A DNA stretch of 43,545 bases, taken from positions 1-43,545 of the forward strand of contig CAIUKV010000185.1 in assembly GCA_903899845.1 (NCBI GenBank), read 5' to 3'. The translations under genes and the position numbers were made by a program. Each line of letters starts with the position of its first letter. Position 1 is the stretch's first letter. Positions 1 through 6,775 of the stretch are shown here, in pieces. The notes beneath the pieces are model-generated. The model ran no database searches. It was not told the DNA's origin and saw only the letters and a program-made list of their open reading frames with translations. Source of the stretch: an uncultured Actinomycetes bacterium. Its GTDB lineage: Bacteria > Actinomycetota > Acidimicrobiia > IMCC26256 > PALSA-555.

Positions 1-1
1 C

Positions 2-703
2 CGGGCCGGGGCGGCGCGGGCCCGCGACCGCGCCGCGGCCGCAGCCGCAGCGGTGGCCCGGGCCGAGAAGGACGTCGCCCGGCTCGAGCGCCGGATCCGG
101 ACCCGGGGTTCCAGTCTGACCCGACAGTTCGACCAGGTCCTGGCCCTGCTGGAGTCGTGGGGCTACCTCGAGGAGTGGGACCTCACCGTGGCCGGGACCC
201 TGCTGGCCCGGCTGTCGACCGAGCAGGACCTGCTCGTCGCCGAGGCCCTCCGGGAGGGGTGGCTGGCCGGTCTGGGACCCCCCGAGCTCGCCGCGGTCGC
301 CTCCTGCTGCACCTACGAGCGCCGGGGTCCCGACGCCGGGAGGCCGGGACCGCCGCTGCGGTGGCCGTCGTCGCGCGTGGCCGACGCCGCCCGCCGACTC
401 GAGCGCCGGTGGCGGGACCTCGCCGCGGCCGAGGACGACCTGCACCTGCCCGGCACCCGGCCCCCCGACCCGGGTCTGACCCCGGCGGTGTTCGAGTGGG
501 CCTCGGGCGACCGCCTCGCCGACGTGCTCGGCGACGAGCTCACCGCCGGCGACTTCGTCCGTCACGTCAAGCAGCTCATCGACGTGCTCCGCCAGATCGG
601 GGAGGTCAGCCCCGACCCGGGGGTCCGGGACGCGGCCCGGGCGGCGGTGACCGCCTGCCACCGGGGCGTCGTGGCCACCGCGAGCCGGGTGGGGTCCGCG
701 TGA
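2..703 (+). CDS. C-terminal part (DSHCT domain) of a DEAD/DEAH-box (Ski2/Mtr4/HelY-like) helicase; 5' end outside window
   Basis: Frame open from base 2; 'LTRQFDQVLALLESWGYLEEWDLTVAGTLLARLSTEQDLLVAEALREGWLAGLGPPELAAVASCCTYERR...FEWASGDRLADVL' is typical DSHCT sequence. Confidence 0.85.
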   Translation, partial: RAGAARARDRAAAAAAAVARAEKDVARLERRIRTRGSSLTRQFDQVLALLESWGYLEEWDLTVAGTLLARLSTEQDLLVAEALREGWLAGLGPPELAAVASCCTYERRGPDAGRPGPPLRWPSSRVADAARRLERRWRDLAAAEDDLHLPGTRPPDPGLTPAVFEWASGDRLADVLGDELTAGDFVRHVKQLIDVLRQIGEVSPDPGVRDAARAAVTACHRGVVATASRVGSA

Positions 704-1395
704 TCCGACCGGGGGCCGCGTGGGGCGGCGCGGTGCCCGCCGGGACCCCGGTCAGGGAGGTCACCGGCGACGACGCGGCGCTCGCCGCCGCGGCGGTGCC
801 CGGGGTGGTGCTGCGCCTCGGCACCGGGTCCACCGCCGAGCTGGCCCGGGCCCTCGGCCTCGCCCGCCCGGGGGCCGGTCCGGGCACCACCGTCGTCGAC
901 TGCGACCTGATCGATCTCGCACCCCCGGCGCCCGACGCCGCCGACGCCGCCCCGATCGCCGCGGTGGCGGCCAACGCGGCGGCCAACGCGGTGGTGCTGG
1001 GGATCCCGCCCGACGCCCTGCGGGCCTGGCACCGACGCCGCCCCGTGACCGTCACGGTGGACGGCCGCGCCCTGTTCGCCGGCCCGGCGACGACCGTCGT
1101 GGTCGCGAACGGCCAGTTCCTCCGGGGCGCCGACCTCGTGCCCCGGGGCCATCCCGGCGACGGCCGGCTGGAGGTCCAGGTCTACGGCCTCGCCCCGGGG
1201 GAGCGGGGCCCGATGCGCCGCCGCCTGGGCGGGGGCGACCACGTGCCCCACCCGCGGATCGCCCAGGGCCAGGGCCGCCGGATCGACGTGCGCTGGGCCC
1301 GGCCCGCGGTGCTCGAGGTCGACGGACGCCGCCGGGACCGGGTGGCCGGGCTCGTCGCACGGGTCCGGCCCGGGGCCCTGAGGGTGCTCGTCTGA
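700..1395 (+). CDS. Diacylglycerol/lipid kinase-like protein, C-terminal half only
   Basis: GTG start overlaps the preceding stop (GTGA); 'VLRLGTGSTAELARALGL' resembles P-GTGND-ARxLG of the DAGK/YegS family and 'VVVANGQFLRGADLVPRGHPGDGRLEVQVY' resembles its C-terminal domain; no GGDGT motif upstream. Confidence 0.6.
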   Translation: MIRPGAAWGGAVPAGTPVREVTGDDAALAAAAVPGVVLRLGTGSTAELARALGLARPGAGPGTTVVDCDLIDLAPPAPDAADAAPIAAVAANAAANAVVLGIPPDALRAWHRRRPVTVTVDGRALFAGPATTVVVANGQFLRGADLVPRGHPGDGRLEVQVYGLAPGERGPMRRRLGGGDHVPHPRIAQGQGRRIDVRWARPAVLEVDGRRRDRVAGLVARVRPGALRVLV

Positions 1396-1465
1396 GGCCG
1401 GACCCGTCGGTACGATCACGTGCCCCGGAACCCCCCGGACCCCCGACCCGCCGCCGAGGTCACCG

Positions 1466-3064
1466 ATGCAGTACGTCGCCGAGCGCTTCAGCGCCGAGGA
1501 AGCCGACGTCCTGCGCCCGTACTTCACCAACCTCGACGGTCCGGTCTTCGCGCTCGTCAACCTCCCCGAGGTGGTCAAGGGCGCGCTCTTCGCCCGCTAC
1601 TCGCGCAGCTCGAAGAGCCTCCGCCGGCTCTTCCTCGACGAGTTCGTCGGGGACCTCGACCTGACCGGCGACCTCGGCGTCGACGCCAGCATCGGCCTGG
1701 CCCGGGCCGAGCAGCTGTACGAGAAGGTGTTCCTCGAGTACGGCGACGACTCGGTCGCCCAGCTCGGGGGCGTGCACCTCGCCTGCGAGCAGGCGTCCAA
1801 CGTCTTGACCAAGATCCTCGAGTGGGGCCGACTGATGGCCTACCTCGAGCAGTCCACCCGCTACATCCCCTACGACACCCGCCTCGGCGGCCGGTACCGC
1901 TTCTACCGTCCGAGCGAGGTGCTCGACTCGCCGCTCGGGGCCCGCTACGTGGCCGACATGGACGCCGGCTTCGACGACTACGCCGTCTGCCTGCAGGGCC
2001 TGCTCGAGTGGGCCCGCGACGCGTTCCCGAAGGCACCCGGCGACTCCGACTTCGTGCACAAGACCGCCCTGAAGGCCAAGGCCTGCGACGCGGCCCGGGG
2101 GATCCTCCCCGCCGCGACCCTGTCGAACGTCGGCATCTACGGCACCGGCCAGGCGTTCGAAGCGCTCCTCCTGCGCATGCGGGCCCACCCGCTCCCCGAG
2201 GCGCGCCGGTACGCGGCGATGATGCTCGAGGAGCTGCGCAAGGTCATCCCGTCGTTCCTCACCCGGGTCGACCGGCCCGATCGGGGCGTCGCCTGGAGCG
2301 AGTACCTCGCCGAGACCCGGACCGACACCGCCGCGCTCGTCGCCCGCCTGTTCCCGAGCGACCCGCCCGACGCGCGGCCGACGGTCGTCCTCAGCGACTT
2401 CGACCCCGACGGCGAGGACAAGGTGCTCGCCGCCGTGTGCTACCCGCACACCGCGCTGCCCGAGGACCGGATCCTCGACCGCGTCCGCCGGCTCGGGACC
2501 GACGACCGCATCGCGCTGATGCGGGCCTACGTGGGGGAGCGCGAGAACCGCCGGCACCGACCGGGCCGGGCGTTCGAGCGCACCGACTACCGCTTCGACG
2601 TGCTCGCCGACTACGGCGCGTTCCGCGACCTGCAGCGCCACCGGATGCTGACGATCGAGTGGCAGCGGCTCTCGCCCCGGCACGGGTACGACGTGCCCCC
2701 CGAGATCACTGCCGCCGGCCTCGACGACACCTTCGTCGAGGCGCTGGAGCGCTCGGGCGCCCTCCACGACACCTTGGCGCTCGACTTCCCCGAGCAGGCC
2801 CCCTACGCGGTGGCGCTCGCCTACCGGGTGCGGTTCGTGATGCAGATGAACGCCCGGGAGGCCATGCACGTCATCGAGCTGCGCACCGCCCCCCAGGGCC
2901 ATCCGACCTACCGCGCCGTCTGCCAGGAGATGCACCGGCTGATCGCCGAGCAGGCCGGGCACCCCGCCATCGCCGCGGCGATGACCCACGTCGACCACGG
3001 GGCCTACGCCCTCGAGCGCCTCGACGCCGAGCGGGCCGCCGAGGCCCGGCGGGCGTCCTCGTGA
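1466..3064 (+). CDS. FAD-dependent thymidylate synthase (ThyX) superfamily protein, tandem-domain form
   Basis: 532 aa; 'EQSTRYIPYD' in the first half, 'FRDLQRHRMLTIEWQRLSPRHGYDVP' and 'NAREAMHVIELRTAPQGHPTYR' in the second half. Confidence 0.75.
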   Translation: MQYVAERFSAEEADVLRPYFTNLDGPVFALVNLPEVVKGALFARYSRSSKSLRRLFLDEFVGDLDLTGDLGVDASIGLARAEQLYEKVFLEYGDDSVAQLGGVHLACEQASNVLTKILEWGRLMAYLEQSTRYIPYDTRLGGRYRFYRPSEVLDSPLGARYVADMDAGFDDYAVCLQGLLEWARDAFPKAPGDSDFVHKTALKAKACDAARGILPAATLSNVGIYGTGQAFEALLLRMRAHPLPEARRYAAMMLEELRKVIPSFLTRVDRPDRGVAWSEYLAETRTDTAALVARLFPSDPPDARPTVVLSDFDPDGEDKVLAAVCYPHTALPEDRILDRVRRLGTDDRIALMRAYVGERENRRHRPGRAFERTDYRFDVLADYGAFRDLQRHRMLTIEWQRLSPRHGYDVPPEITAAGLDDTFVEALERSGALHDTLALDFPEQAPYAVALAYRVRFVMQMNAREAMHVIELRTAPQGHPTYRAVCQEMHRLIAEQAGHPAIAAAMTHVDHGAYALERLDAERAAEARRASS

Positions 3065-3137
3065 GGCGAGTGGGGGAGAGCTCGACCCCCGGTCGGGGAA
3101 TGCCCACGGAATCACCGTCGTTCCGGGGGCGCGGCGT

Positions 3138-3143
3138 TATACT
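3138..3143 (+). promoter_or_regulatory. Candidate -10 element (TATACT) for the DUF4193-like gene
   Basis: TATACT in an otherwise GC-rich leader, 43 nt before the ATG at 3186. Confidence 0.4.
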
Positions 3144-3185
3144 CCCGCCGCCCCGACCGGCCGCCGAGACCAGACGGAACGCATC

Positions 3186-3680
3186 ATGAGCGAGGACGAG
3201 TTCGACGACGTCGGCGACGAGGAGCTCGAGGACCTCGAGGGCGACCTCGACCCCGAGATCGACGGTGAGATCGACGACGAGCTCGACGACGACATCGACA
3301 TCGATCTGGACGAGGACCTCGTCGACGTCGAAGTCGATCCCGACGCCGACAGCATCGCCACCCCCACGCCGGCCAGCACCGCGCCGACCGACGAGGACGA
3401 CGAGGAGGGCGACGTCCTCGACCTCGACGAGGAGCTCCACCCCGACGACGTCGAAGCCCCCCTCGACGCGCTGCTCCAGGAGCGGACGGCGAAGGCCACG
3501 CTCGAGGACGAGGAGGAGGAGGTCGAGGACGAGGAGGGCGACGCCGACGAACGGGGCGAGGGCCCGACGCGCATCGTGCCCCGGCGCCCGGGCGAGTTCC
3601 TGTGCTCGTCGTGCTTCCTGGTCCTGCCCCGCCACCAGCTCGCCGACGAGGCCCGCAACCTCTGCCGCGACTGCGCCTGA
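3186..3680 (+). CDS. DUF4193-like protein: highly acidic N-terminal region plus C-terminal CxxC...CxxC zinc ribbon
   Basis: 'EFLCSSCFLVLPRHQLADEARNLCRDCA' C-terminus; -10-like TATACT at 3138-3143 upstream. Confidence 0.75.
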   Translation: MSEDEFDDVGDEELEDLEGDLDPEIDGEIDDELDDDIDIDLDEDLVDVEVDPDADSIATPTPASTAPTDEDDEEGDVLDLDEELHPDDVEAPLDALLQERTAKATLEDEEEEVEDEEGDADERGEGPTRIVPRRPGEFLCSSCFLVLPRHQLADEARNLCRDCA

Positions 3681-3723
3681 CCAGGCGCCCGTAGACTCCA
3701 CGACCGATCCGAAGGGAGGGTCA

Positions 3724-4302
3724 GTGGCCAACGACGACTCCGGCACCGATCCGGTCGAGCGGGCCCTGCGGGCGCTGGTGTACGGCCCGGTCGGACTCGC
3801 CTGCTACGTCAAGGACAGCGCGCCGACCTTCCTCGGGCTGTTCGTGTCGCGCGGGCAGCGCGAGGTCGCCAACGTCCGGCGCACCGTGGGTGAGCGGCTC
3901 GGCATCGTCACCCCCGAGCCCGCGCCGCCCCGCGCCGACCCCCTCGGGACCATCGGCCGGGCCGCGACCCAGGCCGGGGCCGCCGCGGCCACCACGGTCA
4001 CGCCGGTGGTGAAGGCCGGCATCGACGCCGCGGCGTCGGCCCTGCGCACGGTCACGGGCACGCCGTCGCCCGCGGCCGCCCCGACCCCGACCCCGGCGTC
4101 GGCGGCCGGGACGGACGGGCCGGGGGAGGGGGGCAGCGCCTCCGACCTCCCGATCCCCGGGTACGACGGGCTCTCCGCCTCCCAGGTCATCGAGCGTCTC
4201 GGCGGCCTCCCGGCGTCGGCCCTCGCGCAGATCCGGGCCTACGAGGTCGCCCACCGGGGCCGGCGCACCGTCCTCGCGTCGATCGACCAGCTCACGGACT
4301 GA
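3724..4302 (+). CDS. Hypothetical protein with Ala/Thr/Pro-rich middle and conserved-looking C-terminal helical segment
   Basis: GTG start; 193 codons including stop; C-term 'LPIPGYDGLSASQVIERLGGLPASALAQIRAYEVAHRGRRTVLASIDQL'. Confidence 0.7.
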   Translation: MANDDSGTDPVERALRALVYGPVGLACYVKDSAPTFLGLFVSRGQREVANVRRTVGERLGIVTPEPAPPRADPLGTIGRAATQAGAAAATTVTPVVKAGIDAAASALRTVTGTPSPAAAPTPTPASAAGTDGPGEGGSASDLPIPGYDGLSASQVIERLGGLPASALAQIRAYEVAHRGRRTVLASIDQLTD

Positions 4303-4322
4303 TCGGCTCGGGGCCCGGCGCG

Positions 4323-4805
4323 GTGGAGTCGGCCCGACCGGCGGACCCGTCCGACGTCGCGCGGATCGTCGAGCTCGCCGGCGCGTTGCGGGCCGAGGTC
4401 GGAGGGCAGCGGGGTGGGACGCTCTGGCAGCGCGCCGTCGGTGGGCCCGGCCCCGATGCCGAGGCGGTGACGGCACTGCTCGCCCGGCCCGCGACCACCG
4501 TCCTCGTGGGGTGCCTCGACGACGCCGTCGTGGGCTACACGGTCGCCCGGATCCGGTCCCTCGACGACGGGGGGCGGCTGGCCGAGGTCCTCGAGCTGTT
4601 CGTGGAGCCGGGGGCCCGGGAGGTCGGCGTGGGAGAGGCACTGGTCGGGGCACTGCTCGTGTGGGCCGCCGCCGAGGCCTGTCTCGGCGTCGACGCCACG
4701 GCGCTGCCCGGGAACCGGGCGGCCAAGAACTTCTTCGAGACCCACGGCTTCGTCGCCCGGGCCCTCACCATGCACCGCCCCCTCGGACCGGATCCGGCGT
4801 CGTGA
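4323..4805 (+). CDS. GNAT family N-acetyltransferase
   Basis: 'LAEVLELFVEPGAREVGVGEALVGALLVWAAAEACLGVDATALPGNRAAKNFFETHGFVARALTMHR' GNAT pattern. Confidence 0.85.
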   Translation: MESARPADPSDVARIVELAGALRAEVGGQRGGTLWQRAVGGPGPDAEAVTALLARPATTVLVGCLDDAVVGYTVARIRSLDDGGRLAEVLELFVEPGAREVGVGEALVGALLVWAAAEACLGVDATALPGNRAAKNFFETHGFVARALTMHRPLGPDPAS

Positions 4806-5215
4806 GCGCCCGCCCCGAGGTGGCCGTCGGGGCGGTGGCCGTGCACGCCGATCGCCTCCTGTGCATCCGGCGCGGTCACGGGCCCGGCGCGGGTCGGTGG
4901 TCGGTGCCGGGCGGCCGGGTCGAGCCCGGCGAGACCCTGCGTGAGGCCGTGGTCCGGGAGCTGGCCGAGGAGACGGGGTACGAGGGCGTGGTCGACCGGT
5001 TCCTCGGGTACGTCGAGCGGATCGGCGACGACCCCGAGCCGTACCACTACGTCATCATGGACTTCGCGGTCACCGTGCTCGACCCGGAGCGCACGCCGCG
5101 CCCGGGTGACGACGCCGCCGAGGCGGCCTGGGTCCCGTTCGCCGACCTCGGGGATCTCCCGCTGGTCGCGGGACTCCACGACTTCCTCATCGACCACGGG
5201 GTGCTGGGTCCCTGA
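4802..5215 (+). CDS. NUDIX hydrolase
   Basis: Nudix box 'GGRVEPGETLREAVVRELAEETGY'; GTG start overlaps GNAT stop. Confidence 0.9.
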   Translation: MSARPEVAVGAVAVHADRLLCIRRGHGPGAGRWSVPGGRVEPGETLREAVVRELAEETGYEGVVDRFLGYVERIGDDPEPYHYVIMDFAVTVLDPERTPRPGDDAAEAAWVPFADLGDLPLVAGLHDFLIDHGVLGP

Positions 5216-5248
5216 TCGCCCGCCCCGAGGGGGCCGAGCCGGCCGACG

Positions 5249-6442
5249 TCAGGACACCTTCCCCCGGGCCGGAGGGTCACCCCGGGCCCCCGATCCGACC
5301 CGACGGAACCGGACGGGGTCGTCCCGGTGGCGCCGCAGGTGGTGGTGGCGGCACCGGAGCTCGGTGTTGGCGGGGTTCGTCGGACCGTGCGCCCACCACG
5401 GCACCACGTGGTGCACGTCGCACCATGTGCCCGGTACGTCGCAGCCGGGTTCCACGCAGGTTCGGTCCCGGACCTCGAGCAGGCGCCGCAGCGCCGGGCT
5501 GACCATTCGGGTCCGCCGACCGAGATCGACCACCTCCGACCGTCCGCGTACCAGCACCCGCCCGATCGCGGCGTCACACGCGAGCGTCCGGGCGAGGTCG
5601 GGGCTGACCGGTCCGAACCCGGCGAGCTCGCAGCATCCGTCGCCCGGGTCGACCGCGACCCGGCCGGCGAGCGTGTCGGCGTCGATGATGACGTCGACCG
5701 CGGCCCGGGGCCGGCGACCGTCGCCGTGCACCAGCCGCAGGAGCGCATCCGCCCGCCGCCGGGCGATGGTCTGCGGCGGCCGGGCTCCGTCGACCGGATC
5801 CGGGGGCTCGAGCGCGTCGAGGCGGGTGAGCAGCGCCCGGTACGACACCGGGTCCAGTCGCCCCTCCAGGTGCCCCGCCCCGCCGAAGGTGGCGGCGGCG
5901 TGCAGCACGTTGCCGTCGGGGTCCTCGTCGCCCCGGTGGCGATCGGTCACGGCGTCGACGCAACCGGCCCAGTGTCGGGCCGCGACCCGGAAGGCGGACG
6001 GATCCAGCCCGTGCGCCACGGCGAGCAGGGCCACCTCGTGCTCGGCGAAGGCCCCGGCCCGGTCCCGGGCCGCCCGGGCGGCGAGCCCCACGTGGGCCGC
6101 GGTCACCGAACCCTCGGCGAGCGCCCCGGCGGTCTCGGGGTGCCGATGCACCAGTCGGGCGGTCCGGACCAGCGTGGCCGCGTCCTGGCGGGTCAGGGGT
6201 GCCCGCTGCGCGAGCCAGGTGACGGGGGAGCGGGCGCCATCGGCCGCCCAGTCCCCGGACGCGTCCCAGACGCCGGCCAGTCCCACGATGGCGGCGTCGA
6301 GCCGCTCCCGGACCGCGAGCAACGCAAGCAGCTCGGCGCTGTGGGCCGAACCCGACCAGCCCGTTCGGTCCCGCCCGAGGAGCCGCCCGATCGCGGCCCC
6401 CAGGTCGTCCAGCCCCGGCACCGCCCCGACCCCGCTGTCCAT
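5249..6442 (-). CDS. DUF222 domain (13E12 repeat family) HNH endonuclease-like protein
   Basis: HNH region 'RDRTCVEPGCDVPGTWCDVHHVVPWWAHGPTNPANTELRCRHHHLRRH'; start at ATG 6442 is a guess, the ORF is open to a GTG at 6547. Confidence 0.88.
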   Translation of the reverse strand: MDSGVGAVPGLDDLGAAIGRLLGRDRTGWSGSAHSAELLALLAVRERLDAAIVGLAGVWDASGDWAADGARSPVTWLAQRAPLTRQDAATLVRTARLVHRHPETAGALAEGSVTAAHVGLAARAARDRAGAFAEHEVALLAVAHGLDPSAFRVAARHWAGCVDAVTDRHRGDEDPDGNVLHAAATFGGAGHLEGRLDPVSYRALLTRLDALEPPDPVDGARPPQTIARRRADALLRLVHGDGRRPRAAVDVIIDADTLAGRVAVDPGDGCCELAGFGPVSPDLARTLACDAAIGRVLVRGRSEVVDLGRRTRMVSPALRRLLEVRDRTCVEPGCDVPGTWCDVHHVVPWWAHGPTNPANTELRCRHHHLRRHRDDPVRFRRVGSGARGDPPARGKVS

Positions 6443-6550
6443 GTCGCACCGCCCCGGGCCTCGGCGACCGCGACACCGAGACCGCCACACGGCGAGCCCT
6501 GGCGACGCAGGCCTTGCATCGAATGGGGAAGCTGACGAGCGCGACACTAG

Positions 6551-6566
6551 TCGAACATCTGTTCGG
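6551..6566. promoter_or_regulatory. Candidate LexA/SOS box (TCGAACATCTGTTCGG)
   Basis: Matches actinobacterial consensus TCGAAC-N4-GTTCGA at 11 of 12 defined positions, upstream of the DUF222/HNH gene. Confidence 0.75.
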
Positions 6567-6664
6567 CGCCAACGACTTCCTCACCGGCCGCGTCCAGGTC
6601 GCCGGTTCGGGGCTCGAAGCGCCGGCTCGGGATCCCGGGCCCGGCACGGCCCCTCCCGGGTTAA

Positions 6665-6696
6665 TGCCGATAATCCTCGTTATGTCATTATCAGCA
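6665..6696. repeat. Inverted repeat TGCCGATAAT-N12-ATTATCAGCA in an AT-rich island
   Basis: 10-bp arms, 9/10 complementary, 12-nt spacer, in the intergenic region between gcvP and the HNH gene. Confidence 0.6.
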
Positions 6697-6775
6697 GGGA
6701 GCCACCCGAGGAGCCCCGGAACCCCCGCTCCCCGGCGTTCCGGGTGGACGTCCGGGCCCGGGGCCCGGGCTCCGG

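Noticed and set aside
1460-3115. 551-aa minus-strand ORF opposite the ThyX-like gene
   Set aside because: Antisense shadow ORF; plus strand has clear family motifs.
3137-3658. Ser-rich minus-strand ORF opposite the DUF4193-like gene
   Set aside because: Simply the complement of GAC/GAG repeats; the plus-strand zinc ribbon identifies the real gene.
5249-6442. HNH gene as part of a restriction or anti-phage system or homing element
   Set aside because: It is a DUF222/13E12-type protein with no partner methyltransferase, ATPase or intron/intein context here.
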